Shown: positions 8,641 through 16,045, counted from the stretch's first letter. The stretch is 48,750 nucleotides of DNA from Brevibacillus fortis (GCF_003013395.1 NZ_PXZM01000028.1:1-48750); one strand, 5' to 3'. Notes: generated by a model from the sequence alone, not told the origin. Numbers and translations are program-made.

Positions 8641-9462
8641 ATGAATAAAAAATGGAAAATAGGGCTGCTGGCGAGCTTTCTGTTGGTTACCACGGTATTT
8701 GGCATGCAGCGGATTTTCGCGAGCATGGATTTGCAGTCATTGTCAGAGGAGGAAGTCAAACAGATCGTGACGGCCCGCTACCCTGGGAAGATTGAATCGA
8801 TTTCCATGACGGACGTAGGGGAAAACAGCATATACAATCTCCAGCTCCTTAATGAGCGCGGAACGTATAGCGTCATGGTGAATGCACATACAGGTGAAAT
8901 TATTGAATTGAAGGAGCTCTCCTTGGTCGCAGCCACTGCACAGCCGAAGGTAAACGAAACGGCGACGAATCCAACGCAGCCGGGTTCAAATCCGACAGCC
9001 AGCACAGCGCAACCGAATGGCAGCGGGAAGGATGCTTCAGGCAACGCGACCAAGCCAGCTACAACCCAAACCCAATCACAGCAGCAGCCGAAACCGAATC
9101 AAAGCGCGAATCCACCAGTGCAGCCACAGACCAAAATTACCGAACAGCAAGCGAAACAGATTGCGACGGAAAGAACAAGTGGCGGCAAGATCGATGATGT
9201 TGATTTAATCGAGACAAAGAGTGGAGCAGTCTATCGGGTGATCACGAAAAAAGACTCGAAAACGGTAGATGTACGCATACATGCTATTACTGGAAAAGTG
9301 CTTTCGACTACCACTATCGAGAATGGGTCAACGGATGACGACGATGACGATGATCAGTCGCCAACTGAGAAAAACGGCAGTGCTCCGGCAGATACCTCTT
9401 CAAGTGATAATGCGAACACGACCGAAAACGACGATGATCTGGATGATGGTGATGATGATTAA
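8641..9462 (+). CDS. secreted or anchored PepSY-domain protein with acidic tail
   Basis: A 273-residue protein with an N-terminal signal or anchor (basic start, hydrophobic residues 7-28). Two PepSY-like modules are visible: SEEEVKQIVTARYPGKI to GEIIELKEL at about residues 35-95, and TEQQAKQIATER to HAITGKVLSTT at about 160-222. A Pro/Gln/Asn/Thr-rich linker joins them. The C-terminus is extremely acidic, with runs of Asp around residues 233-240 and at the very end, which could bind divalent cations or basic wall polymers. The start is 12 bases after the kinase stop with AGGAGG in between. Its position after the kinase suggests it modulates the sensor or is its regulated output. Confidence 0.85.
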   Translation: MNKKWKIGLLASFLLVTTVFGMQRIFASMDLQSLSEEEVKQIVTARYPGKIESISMTDVGENSIYNLQLLNERGTYSVMVNAHTGEIIELKELSLVAATAQPKVNETATNPTQPGSNPTASTAQPNGSGKDASGNATKPATTQTQSQQQPKPNQSANPPVQPQTKITEQQAKQIATERTSGGKIDDVDLIETKSGAVYRVITKKDSKTVDVRIHAITGKVLSTTTIENGSTDDDDDDDQSPTEKNGSAPADTSSSDNANTTENDDDLDDGDDD

Positions 9463-9488
9463 GGTTTAGATTTTTCATATGGAGGGAG

Positions 9489-9516
9489 CCGTCAGTGTCA
9501 GCATTGACGGTTTTTT
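9489..9516 (+). terminator. intrinsic terminator after the PepSY gene
   Basis: CCGTCA at 9489-9494 pairs with TGACGG at 9505-9510 and is followed by six T residues. It closes the two-component/PepSY operon. Confidence 0.85.
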
Positions 9517-9534
9517 CGTTCGGGAGGGAAAGCG

Positions 9535-11058
9535 ATGATTACATATCCGACAGAAGCGGTTCGGGAGACGATGGAGAGATGGTTTGGGTTTTTTCCTGGT
9601 TTGCGTGAAATATCTTCTGTGCACATCAGAACGGACGATGCATGGAGAACTTGCGAGATAAAAGTAGGTGATGATGGTGCAGAACTGGAAATAGACAAAG
9701 AAACGGGTTATGTGATGGAGTTCGACTTGGATAGAACATACCGAGAGTCGCTTGCTTCTGGTGAGCTGCTCGATGCTGAGTCAGCAACTGAGCGGGCTAT
9801 AGAAGTGGCGGAAAAATTTTATGGGGATCATCTGAAAGAGATGGTGAGAGAAAATACAGCGAACCTGGGAGAGTATCGTGAGGAAAAACAATGGGAGCCG
9901 TACTATCGTTATGTTTTCCATGGAATTCCACTATCAGGAGTACATTTGCGGATAGCTTTAGATGAGTTCGGAAATTTGGTAGGCATCTATTATCGTGGAT
10001 TTTCCGATTATGATCGGAAAAATATACCTTCCAAGCCAGAAGTGATAACAAAGGAAGAGGCGGAACAAGCGTACCTTGCTTTATTGGAGAAAAACATGAT
10101 GCTCATATGCGATGAACAGGAGGAAGGGAATCTCAAGTATATCCCTGATGAGGCACCACTAAGGTATGCCGTCATTCATGCGGAGACAGGACAAATTGTA
10201 AAGACGGTTATAGGGAGCAAAAAAACTTTAGAAAACCACTCAGAGGTCATTCCGGTAGTTGCCAAAGGGGATTCTATTTTTTTCGCAGACATTCAGGAGA
10301 TCGAGCTGTGGGTGAAGGAACATTTTCAAATAGATGTGACTCACTCAGAGATTGAAAGAGCGACAGTCACGACTCCGAATGAGGATGGATTAACTTTCTA
10401 TCCAAGTAGTGGATATTTCAGATTCGTTGACGATGCTGCAAATCCTGACTGGCCTCCTACTATCCATTATTACTGGCCTTTACCAGAAGATGAGGACGCT
10501 GAAACTATTTACGATCCTGATTTTGTATGCGTTACACTCAATCGAACAACCAACGAATTACTTGCCTTTACAGTTAATCAAAAAAAGGAGTATAAAACGC
10601 CACGGCTATCAGAGTACGATGCGTTGCAAATTGCAAAGAGCTTTTTGGAGAAATACATCGAGAAGGGAATTAACGAGCTGCATTATTTTGAACTATTTTA
10701 TTTACGCGGTACCGGAAATACATACTACTTCTATGAGCGCCGAAAAGGGATTGTTCTAACAAGCCGAATGTACTTCGTAAAAGTGAATCCTTGGACAGGC
10801 CAGGTAACTGGTTTTTACAAACACGATGTTCGCAAAAACAAAGAGATTCCCGATCCAGCCTCCTGTGTGTCTGCTCGGGAAGCAGCGGAAACTTTTTTAA
10901 GCCTGCGGGACATGGAGCTGGAGTATGTGCAAGTTGAGAACCGAAATACAAGTAGAAGGGAAAAAACCCCTGTTCCATTTCCAGCTTTTTGGCTCAAATA
11001 CACGAGTCCAGAGCGTTATAACTATGTGGACGCCATAACAAATCAGCCGGGTCGATGA
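9535..11058 (+). CDS. YcdB/YcdC-like repeat protein
   Basis: This 507-residue protein resembles the YcdB/YcdC repeat family of Bacilli, whose modules are PepSY-like. Repeating units carry an alpha-beta pattern with phrases such as SATERAIEVAEKFYGDHLKEM, PYYRYVFHGIPLSGVHLRIALDEFGNLVG and, near the C-terminus, SAREAAETFLSLRDMELEYVQ. There is no signal peptide in the chosen start, unlike many relatives, so it may be cytoplasmic or the family secretion signal may be missing. GGAGGG precedes the ATG by about 8 bases. Base composition is a little more AT-rich than the upstream operon. No function is established. Confidence 0.7.
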   Translation: MITYPTEAVRETMERWFGFFPGLREISSVHIRTDDAWRTCEIKVGDDGAELEIDKETGYVMEFDLDRTYRESLASGELLDAESATERAIEVAEKFYGDHLKEMVRENTANLGEYREEKQWEPYYRYVFHGIPLSGVHLRIALDEFGNLVGIYYRGFSDYDRKNIPSKPEVITKEEAEQAYLALLEKNMMLICDEQEEGNLKYIPDEAPLRYAVIHAETGQIVKTVIGSKKTLENHSEVIPVVAKGDSIFFADIQEIELWVKEHFQIDVTHSEIERATVTTPNEDGLTFYPSSGYFRFVDDAANPDWPPTIHYYWPLPEDEDAETIYDPDFVCVTLNRTTNELLAFTVNQKKEYKTPRLSEYDALQIAKSFLEKYIEKGINELHYFELFYLRGTGNTYYFYERRKGIVLTSRMYFVKVNPWTGQVTGFYKHDVRKNKEIPDPASCVSAREAAETFLSLRDMELEYVQVENRNTSRREKTPVPFPAFWLKYTSPERYNYVDAITNQPGR

Positions 11059-11125
11059 CTTCACCCGATGAACGAACAGTGAAACTACAGATACTCTTTG
11101 ACGTAGAAAGAAAAGAGGGGAGAGG

Positions 11126-11374
11126 ATGTATCTGTTTTTCGTTGGATTAACGCTTTGCATGATCTCATGGATAGCGGGAGGCGTATTTCTGTATCAAGGG
11201 GATTATGTAACAGGAGGAGTCTTGATCATACTAGGCCTTCTTGTTTTGATTAGCATGTTCCTCTATTATTCGACAAACCGGAAAAAGCGTAACAATTGCT
11301 CGTTTGATTGCAGCTATCTTCCAGTTGATTGTCCGAATTGTGATGCACCCGATTGCGATTGCAAGCCAGATTGA
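11126..11374 (+). CDS. small membrane protein with Cys/Asp-rich tail
   Basis: An 82-residue protein with two hydrophobic helices (about residues 1-22 and 29-50) followed by a basic stop and a striking C-terminal tail holding seven cysteines in patterns such as CPNCDAPDCDC. The tail could bind a metal or form disulfides. GGGGAGAGG precedes the ATG. The next gene starts 8 bases downstream, so the two are probably cotranscribed. I do not recognise a family. Confidence 0.65.
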   Translation: MYLFFVGLTLCMISWIAGGVFLYQGDYVTGGVLIILGLLVLISMFLYYSTNRKKRNNCSFDCSYLPVDCPNCDAPDCDCKPD

Positions 11375-11382
11375 GGGAGTTG

Positions 11383-11712
11383 ATGAAGATCAATACGCAG
11401 TGGATTCCCTGTCATCGGCGCCCAGATCGCTCCTTTTATATCGCGGGTAAGAAAATGCCGCTATGTGCCAGATGTGTTTCGATATTAGCTGGATACTTAC
11501 TGGCGCCTGTTTTTGCAGGGATGCATCTCGTGACCTCTTACTATTTGATTGGACTGCTTTTATTGCCGATGCTCATTGATGGCTTTACCCAACAATGGAA
11601 GTGGCGAACAAGTAATAACAAGCTCCGATTTTTCACAGGGTTCAGCTTTGGAATCGGACAGTCTTTACTCATTTCGAATGTCGTGTGGTTTTTGGTAGAG
11701 AGTCTCAAGTGA
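11383..11712 (+). CDS. DUF2085 membrane protein
   Basis: A 109-residue protein with the DUF2085 signature: CHRRPDRSFYIAGKKMPLCARC near residues 9-30, where a Cys-His pair and a CxxC are likely metal ligands, followed by three or four transmembrane helices. The family is widespread in Bacilli and of unknown function. The frame is open 10 codons upstream to a TTG, but the ATG at 11383 follows GAGGGAG and starts where homologues usually do. Confidence 0.8.
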   Translation: MKINTQWIPCHRRPDRSFYIAGKKMPLCARCVSILAGYLLAPVFAGMHLVTSYYLIGLLLLPMLIDGFTQQWKWRTSNNKLRFFTGFSFGIGQSLLISNVVWFLVESLK

Positions 11713-11782
11713 ATCGATATGCCTCTATGTACACAGAAATTTCAATTTTATGGTAATCCTTTCACCTGGGACATCCCTCCTA

Positions 11783-11788
11783 TATAAT
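11783..11788 (+). promoter_or_regulatory. TATAAT -10 element before the hydrolase gene
   Basis: A perfect TATAAT lies 19 bases before the chosen GTG start. The -35 region (around 11760-11765, TTTCAC) is poor. The element falls inside a 19-codon upstream extension of the frame, which argues for the downstream GTG start. Confidence 0.4.
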
Positions 11789-11806
11789 ACTGGTGGGGGG
11801 ATATTA

Positions 11807-12622
11807 GTGATCCATTATAAGACATACATACGTGGTGAAGATTGCGAATGGGTGACTTTTGTCCATGGGGCAGGGGGCAGCTCATCGATTTGGTGTAAAC
11901 AACTCAAGGCATACAAAGAGAATTTCAATGTTCTTCTAGTAGATATGCGCGGTCACGGAAAATCGAAGAGCATCCCAGGCAAGCTGTTCAAAACATACAC
12001 CTTTGATGATGTCAGCAGAGATATCATAGAGGTTTTAGATCATTTAAAAATTGCTTCCACCCATTTTGTGGGGATTTCCTTGGGGACGATCATTGTGCAG
12101 ATTATTTCGGAGCAGGCCCCGGAGAGAATGCGCTCTATGGTTTTGGCAGGAGCTGTGACACACTTGAACGTTCGATCACAGGTGCTGATCACGCTGGGGA
12201 ATATGGTCAAGCATTTCATTCCGTACATGTGGCTGTATCGACTATTTGCATGGGTGATCATGCCGAGTAAGCGTCATAAAGAATCGCGTTCATTGTTTAT
12301 CCACGAAGCCAAAAAGCTATGTCAAAAAGAATTCAAGAGATGGTTCAAGCTGACAAAAGGCATTAATCGATTCCTAGGAACCCTCTTTGATAAAGAGCCT
12401 CCCATCCCTACCTTGTTCATCATGGGTGACGAAGACCATATGTTTTTGCCCTTCGTCCAGATGCGTGTGAAAAAAAGGCAATATGCACAGTTGAGTCTAG
12501 TCGCTAACTGCGGTCATGTCGTCAATGTCGATCAGCCGGAAGAATTTAACCGAATCTCCATCGGGTTTATTCAAAAGCAGTCGACCACATCGCAAGGAAT
12601 GTATGCACTGAATTTAGCCTAG
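11807..12622 (+). CDS. alpha/beta-fold hydrolase
   Basis: A protein of 271 residues from the GTG at 11807, which follows a G-rich ribosome binding site (GGTGGGGGG). An upstream ATG at 11750 would add 19 residues but overlaps the -10 box. The oxyanion motif FVHGAGG, the strand LLVDMRGHGKS, the nucleophile elbow GISLG (Ser nucleophile), the acid in FIMGDEDHMF and the final NCGHVVNVDQPE His make a complete catalytic triad. The substrate is unknown; the family covers esterases, lipases and haloperoxidase-like enzymes. Confidence 0.85.
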   Translation: MIHYKTYIRGEDCEWVTFVHGAGGSSSIWCKQLKAYKENFNVLLVDMRGHGKSKSIPGKLFKTYTFDDVSRDIIEVLDHLKIASTHFVGISLGTIIVQIISEQAPERMRSMVLAGAVTHLNVRSQVLITLGNMVKHFIPYMWLYRLFAWVIMPSKRHKESRSLFIHEAKKLCQKEFKRWFKLTKGINRFLGTLFDKEPPIPTLFIMGDEDHMFLPFVQMRVKKRQYAQLSLVANCGHVVNVDQPEEFNRISIGFIQKQSTTSQGMYALNLA

Positions 12623-12633
12623 TTTCGTAAGAT

Positions 12634-12673
12634 AAGAGCCGCAGAGGATGCTTCTGAGGTTCTTTGTTTTTTC
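12634..12673 (+). terminator. intrinsic terminator after the hydrolase
   Basis: An imperfect hairpin, AAGA/TTCTT, CC/GG and CAGA/TCTG with single-base bulges, is followed by TGTTTTTT at 12665-12672. Confidence 0.65.
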
Positions 12674-12757
12674 TTCGGTTGCGATTGGTAAAGAAAAATG
12701 TTCCAATGTAGAAATGGGATAGGTAAATACTGGTATGTTTGATAAGGAGGGAAACAC

Positions 12758-13501
12758 ATGTCGATTCAAAATGAACATGATTTGATCTGCTTGAAGCGGA
12801 TCGGGAGTATTGTGGCAGAAGCAAGAGAGGCGATGATAAAAGCAGTGCGGGCAGGCGTGACAACAAAAGAACTCGACCGGATTGGTGGGGAGATCTTGGC
12901 AAAGTACGGAGCGCGGTCTGCACCGAATATCACGTATGATTTTCCAGGGCATACGTGTATCAGTGTCAATCACATTGTTGCACATGGCATCCCTGATGAT
13001 ACTGTCCTGCAAAGTGGCGATATCATCAATATTGATGTCTCGGCGGAGCTGGATGGATATTTTGCCGATACAGGTGCTTCAATCGTGGTAGGGGAAGGCG
13101 AGCCTAAGAAACAATCCTTATGCCAATGCGCCGAGGAGTCGCTGTACAAGGCATTGGATGCGGCAAAGGCTGGATCAAAGCTAAGTCAGATTGGTCGCAT
13201 TGTTCACCAGGAGGCCAGGAAAAAAGGCTTTACAGTGGTCAAAAACCTTACGGGTCATGGCATCGGCAAGAGCTTGCATGAGGAGCCTGCTTACATTTTG
13301 AATTACTATGACAAAAAGGATAGACGCCTGCTCACAGAAGGTCTCGTGTTGGCGGTTGAAACCTTCATTTCAACGGGGACGGAATATGTAGAGGATGGCA
13401 GGGACGGTTGGGCACTCATTACCCCTGATAAAAGTTACGTAGCTCAATACGAGCACACCATCGTTGTAACGAAGGGGAAGCCAATTATTTTAACAGCTTG
13501 A
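12758..13501 (+). CDS. map: methionine aminopeptidase, type I
   Basis: A 247-residue cytosolic metalloprotease that removes the initiator Met from nascent proteins. The five metal ligands are visible in order: Asp in NIDVSAELDG, Asp in YFADTGAS, His in LTGHGIGKSLHEEP, Glu in AVETF and Glu in QYEHTIVV. Length and motif order are those of the type I enzyme without an SH3-like insert. AAGGAGG is well placed before the ATG. It stands alone between two terminators and away from the ribosomal protein cluster, so it is likely a second, accessory paralogue. Confidence 0.93.
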   Translation: MSIQNEHDLICLKRIGSIVAEAREAMIKAVRAGVTTKELDRIGGEILAKYGARSAPNITYDFPGHTCISVNHIVAHGIPDDTVLQSGDIINIDVSAELDGYFADTGASIVVGEGEPKKQSLCQCAEESLYKALDAAKAGSKLSQIGRIVHQEARKKGFTVVKNLTGHGIGKSLHEEPAYILNYYDKKDRRLLTEGLVLAVETFISTGTEYVEDGRDGWALITPDKSYVAQYEHTIVVTKGKPIILTA

Positions 13502-13510
13502 TGGCAGGGA

Positions 13511-13539
13511 GACCTCAGATTCGATGAGGTCTTTTTTTT
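13511..13539 (+). terminator. intrinsic terminator after map
   Basis: GACCTCA at 13511-13517 pairs with TGAGGTC at 13525-13531, followed by eight T residues. Confidence 0.9.
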
Positions 13540-13551
13540 GTGAAGAAAAAC

Positions 13552-13580
13552 TTGCAGAATACCCAATGATTGTATATTCT
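13552..13580 (+). promoter_or_regulatory. sigma-A-like promoter of tag
   Basis: TTGCAG at 13552-13557 and TATTCT at 13575-13580 are spaced by 17 bases, placing the transcript start near 13587. A 9-bp inverted repeat, TATATTCTT/AAGAATATA at 13573-13595, overlaps the -10 box and may be part of an operator. Confidence 0.55.
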
Positions 13581-13588
13581 TTATATAA

Positions 13589-13600
13589 GAATATATGTTC
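13589..13600 (+). promoter_or_regulatory. near-consensus LexA (SOS) box at the tag promoter
   Basis: GAATATATGTTC differs from the Gram-positive LexA core GAAC-N4-GTTC at one position, and the flanking G at 13601 also fits. It sits at the predicted transcript start of tag, where LexA binding would block transcription. The match was found by eye; a binding test is not implied. Confidence 0.5.
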
Positions 13601-13626
13601 GTATTATGTGAAGGAGGTTTCTTTCC

Positions 13627-14184
13627 ATGAATCGGTGCGGCTGGGTGAATCAGGACCCTATCTATATGGATTATCACGATAAAGAGTGGGGAGTTCCTGT
13701 ATACGATGATCGACTGCTCTTTGAATATTTGAATTTGGAAGGTGCACAAGCAGGGCTGAGCTGGTACACCATTTTGAAGAAGCGGGAGAACTATCGACGG
13801 GCGTTTGATAACTTCGAAGCGGAGAAGATTGTTCAATACGATGAAGCCAAGATCGAGCAATTGCTGGCAGACGAAGGCATTGTTCGAAACAGGCTGAAGG
13901 TTCGCGGCTTCGTGAAGAATGCACACGCGTATTTGCGGGTTGTAGAGGAGTTTGGGTCTTTTAGCAGCTATATTTGGTCGTTTGTAGGCGGGAAGCCGAT
14001 TCATAATCATTTTCAGGAAATGAAGGATGTGCCTGCTTCAACCGAAATCAGCGACAAGATGAGCAAGGACTTGAAAAAGCGCGGTTTTACGTTTGTCGGC
14101 TCAACCATTTGCTACGCCTTTATGCAAGCCGTCGGCATGGTCAATGATCACGTAGCGACATGTGATCTCCATCAAAAAAACTAG
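13627..14184 (+). CDS. tag: DNA-3-methyladenine glycosylase I
   Basis: A 185-residue base-excision repair enzyme that removes 3-methyladenine from alkylated DNA. The residues known from the Escherichia coli enzyme sit at identical numbering: the zinc ligands Cys4, His17, His175 and Cys179, the catalytic-pocket Glu38 and Trp46 in LEGAQAGLSW. GAAGGAGG precedes the ATG. The candidate LexA box at its promoter would make it part of the damage response. The end of the gene approaches the DinB-like gene, which starts 28 bases after its stop. Confidence 0.95.
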   Translation: MNRCGWVNQDPIYMDYHDKEWGVPVYDDRLLFEYLNLEGAQAGLSWYTILKKRENYRRAFDNFEAEKIVQYDEAKIEQLLADEGIVRNRLKVRGFVKNAHAYLRVVEEFGSFSSYIWSFVGGKPIHNHFQEMKDVPASTEISDKMSKDLKKRGFTFVGSTICYAFMQAVGMVNDHVATCDLHQKN

Positions 14185-14212
14185 GACGAGCTTACGGAAA
14201 GGGGAGAATGGC

Positions 14213-14689
14213 ATGAACGAAAATGATCTCTTAATCTTAAACTTTGAGGAAGTAAGACGTAGAAGCATCAAAGTATGGAAGGCAATTCCTAAAGAAATGC
14301 TTAACTGGAAGCCTGACGATAAAGCGTTCACGTGCGGGGAAATGATTCGTCATGTCATCGAGGGTGAGTTTTTGTATCACCAGATTTTAATCCAACGGGG
14401 AAGCGCCGCCTTGTCTGATATCCCCAATCCGTATGAAACCAAAGAGTTTTCGACCGTAGAAGAAGAATTGGTCTTTGCAAAGCCGTATCGGGAAGATTTT
14501 CTCTGCTTTGTCAGAGCGTTGTCCAAGAGCGACTTGGAGAGTGTCCGCATCGATCGATCCGATGTTGGGTATGTCCGCACGCTTGGAGACATGTTGCTGC
14601 GAATCGCCTATCATGAGTCGGTACATACCGGTCAGCTGCTAGATTATATGCGAACGATGGGTGTCGAACGTCCGAATATTTGGGATTAA
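14213..14689 (+). CDS. DinB/YfiT-like four-helix-bundle protein
   Basis: A 158-residue protein of the DinB fold, often metal dependent. The helical bundle carries GEMIRHVIEGEFLYHQILI and, near the C-terminus, IAYHESVHTGQLLDYMRTMGVERPNIW; the three histidines (in RHVIEG, YHES and VHTGQ) match the usual metal triad. Some relatives are thiol transferases, and the name recalls damage-inducible genes of Bacillus. The ATG at 14213 follows AAAGGGGAG; a 17-codon upstream extension overlaps tag and is unlikely. Confidence 0.82.
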   Translation: MNENDLLILNFEEVRRRSIKVWKAIPKEMLNWKPDDKAFTCGEMIRHVIEGEFLYHQILIQRGSAALSDIPNPYETKEFSTVEEELVFAKPYREDFLCFVRALSKSDLESVRIDRSDVGYVRTLGDMLLRIAYHESVHTGQLLDYMRTMGVERPNIWD

Positions 14690-14704
14690 AAGAGTGAGAA
14701 ATAT

Positions 14705-14760
14705 AAAAAAGCAAGCTAGCTCTTCTGGTGTGGATGCGGGAGGGGCTTGCTTTTTTGTTT
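14705..14760 (+). terminator. intrinsic terminator after the DinB-like gene
   Basis: AAAAAAGCAAGC at 14705-14716 pairs with GCTTGCTTTTTT at 14745-14756, giving a strong hairpin with a U-run; its A-rich left arm makes it potentially bidirectional. Confidence 0.85.
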
Positions 14761-14892
14761 TTAAAAGGTCCTTCTTCATTTAAGGTGTTTCTTGCTTGAT
14801 GGGCAGATAAAACCCAAAAAAGTATGAGAATTATGTACTTTTATAGAGTAGGGACAGCAGTAGTGTAAGGATAATTTAATACTTCTACACAG

Positions 14893-14922
14893 ACACGGTC
14901 TCCATTTGGGATCGTGTTTTTT
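14893..14922 (+). terminator. orphan intrinsic terminator
   Basis: ACACGGTCTC at 14893-14902 pairs (two G-U pairs) with GGGATCGTGT at 14908-14917, followed by a T-run to 14922. No reading frame precedes it after the previous terminator at 14760. The 130 bases between hold another small hairpin (GTGTA at 14855-14859 with TACAC near 14886-14890), so a short untranslated RNA could end here, or it insulates the tail locus from upstream transcription. Confidence 0.7.
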
Positions 14923-14992
14923 GATGTCTTATTTGAAATTTATGCAGAAGATCTACGGGAAATATCATAACCGAAAATCTGGTAGAAAAAGC

Positions 14993-15021
14993 TTGAACTT
15001 GTAATCGTAGTATGAGATACT
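14993..15021 (+). promoter_or_regulatory. promoter of the tailocin regulatory operon
   Basis: TTGAAC at 14993-14998 and GATACT at 15016-15021 are spaced by 17 bases. The predicted transcript start (about 15028) lies just before the LexA box at 15035-15046. Confidence 0.5.
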
Positions 15022-15034
15022 TGTACTACAAAGA

Positions 15035-15046
15035 GAACTAGTGTTC
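15035..15046 (+). promoter_or_regulatory. perfect LexA (SOS) box core
   Basis: GAACTAGTGTTC fits the Gram-positive LexA operator core GAAC-N4-GTTC exactly and is itself fully palindromic. It lies between the candidate promoter and the first regulatory gene of the tail locus, where bound LexA would keep the whole cluster silent until DNA damage. Confidence 0.7.
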
Positions 15047-15089
15047 CTATTCGCGGATGGGTGTTCAAAAATGACAGAAGGTGAATCAT

Positions 15090-15428
15090 TTGACAGATGA
15101 GCAGTTGAAAGAGCATTGCAGAAAAGTGCTCAAGAGGATTGCTTGGCGATTGCAGTACGCCGCCAAGAAGCGTTTGTACAGGGAGACGGTTATCAATGAG
15201 GGGATGCGGGGAACGGAAGCGATGGAGGACAATCTGTCGGACCTGTATGTTCAGGAGGTGTTGATGCAACTCCCAGAAAAAGCCCGGATGATTATCAAGC
15301 ATGTCGTCCTTCAAGGAATGACAGAAGAACAGGTAGCCAAAAAACTGAATATGACCAGACAAGGAGTGAGTAAATGCAAAAACAAATATTTGCGCCAATT
15401 GGCCGAGAAGCTGACTCATTCAGCCTAA
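15090..15428 (+). CDS. sigma-70 region 4-like regulator
   Basis: About 112 residues from the TTG at 15090, which lies 6 bases after AGAAGGTG; the frame also opens with a GTG at 15081 that overlaps that ribosome binding site. The C-terminal half (about residues 50-110) looks like sigma region 4: LPEKARMIIKHVVLQGMTEEQVAKKLNMTRQGVSKCKNKYLRQLAEKL, with the helix-turn-helix that recognises -35 elements. No region 2 is present in this polypeptide. The next gene, whose start overlaps this one's end, encodes a short region-2-like piece, so together they may act as a split sigma factor comparable to SigO-RsoA. It sits right behind the LexA box and is the likely first switch of the tail locus. Confidence 0.75.
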   Translation: MTDEQLKEHCRKVLKRIAWRLQYAAKKRLYRETVINEGMRGTEAMEDNLSDLYVQEVLMQLPEKARMIIKHVVLQGMTEEQVAKKLNMTRQGVSKCKNKYLRQLAEKLTHSA

Positions 15429-15601
15429 CCCTCCAAAGAGCACAGTCAGGGGATAATCGGGCCGTATTAACCATCCTCGACTTTCTGCTCCCCGACATGG
15501 AGTACCTTGCTTCCTTTATCAAACTACCTCGCGAAGAGAGCATGCAAGAAATGAAAACCGCGATGCTCGAAGCGATCCGCAGTGGAGAAGTGATGCTATG
15601 A
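15374..15601 (+). CDS. HTH_16/sigma N-terminal-like partner protein
   Basis: A 75-residue protein overlapping the previous gene by 55 bases, with AGGAGTGAG before its ATG. The pattern LQRAQSGDNRAVLTILDFLLPDMEYLASFI followed by an acidic helix (EESMQEMKTAMLEAI) resembles HTH_16 domains and the start of sigma region 2 in group-5 sigma factors. It is too short to be a complete sigma factor. Overlap with the region 4-like gene suggests the two products form a complex. The family call is by eye. Confidence 0.6.
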   Translation: MQKQIFAPIGREADSFSLTLQRAQSGDNRAVLTILDFLLPDMEYLASFIKLPREESMQEMKTAMLEAIRSGEVML

Positions 15602-15795
15602 TGACGATTGATTACGTTCAGGTTCTCGCGGTTGTCGTGTGCTTCCTTGCTTTAATCGTCACGTTTAAGCAGGTAGATTTGCAGATTCGGATTAATAACT
15701 TGTTCAACCTGCAATTAAAGGCAAACAAAGAGAAAAAGAAAGAACAACTGGAACAAAAAAAGGAGACTCCGACTGACGATCGGAATCCCCATTGA
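15598..15795 (+). CDS. small membrane protein, UviB/BhlA-like in layout
   Basis: A 65-residue protein with one transmembrane helix (about residues 6-24), then a Lys/Glu-rich charged tail. It overlaps the preceding stop (ATGATG...TGA). Small single-helix proteins of similar layout, UviB and BhlA, are holin-like and are found next to bacteriocin or phage regulators; the resemblance here is in layout only, not clear sequence identity. It could be a holin accessory or a membrane anchor. Confidence 0.55.
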   Translation: MMTIDYVQVLAVVVCFLALIVTFKQVDLQIRINNLFNLQLKANKEKKKEQLEQKKETPTDDRNPH

Positions 15796-15801
15796 AGGCT
15801 T

Positions 15802-15840
15802 GGGGCAAAGAATACAACTGGTGAGTAGCCTCTTTGCCCC
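15802..15840 (+). terminator. perfect 10-bp hairpin without U-run
   Basis: GGGGCAAAGA at 15802-15811 pairs exactly with TCTTTGCCCC at 15831-15840. What follows (CTTACATTATAC) is not a U-run, so it may be a processing or protective hairpin, a weak terminator or an operator for the next genes. Confidence 0.4.
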
Positions 15841-15886
15841 CTTACATTATACAAGAAAATGACGATGCAAAGGAGATACGTACGAA

Positions 15887-16000
15887 ATGATAGAAGCAGC
15901 ATTAATCGGAGCAGCTGTCTTATTGATCGGAGTCATTATCGGACAGATCGGTGTGTCTCAAAGATTAAGAAAAGGCGCAAGAGTCAACGAAAACCGATAA
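15887..16000 (+). CDS. 37-residue membrane peptide
   Basis: An ATG 9 bases after AAGGAG opens a frame encoding 37 residues: a hydrophobic helix rich in Gly, Ala and Ile (about residues 4-22) and a basic tail (QRLRKGARVNENR). It is too short for most gene finders, but the strong ribosome binding site and the amphipathic/basic design argue that it is real. Possible roles are a small holin-like or toxin-like peptide, or a membrane tether for regulators in this cluster. No family recognised. Confidence 0.5.
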   Translation: MIEAALIGAAVLLIGVIIGQIGVSQRLRKGARVNENR

Positions 16001-16045
16001 GCAATCATACGGACTAGATATATATGACCGAGGGGGAATAGTTCC

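Noticed and set aside
11750..11806. Longer ATG start for the alpha/beta hydrolase
   Set aside because: The extension contains a TATAAT promoter element and no ribosome binding site, whereas the GTG at 11807 has a G-rich one.
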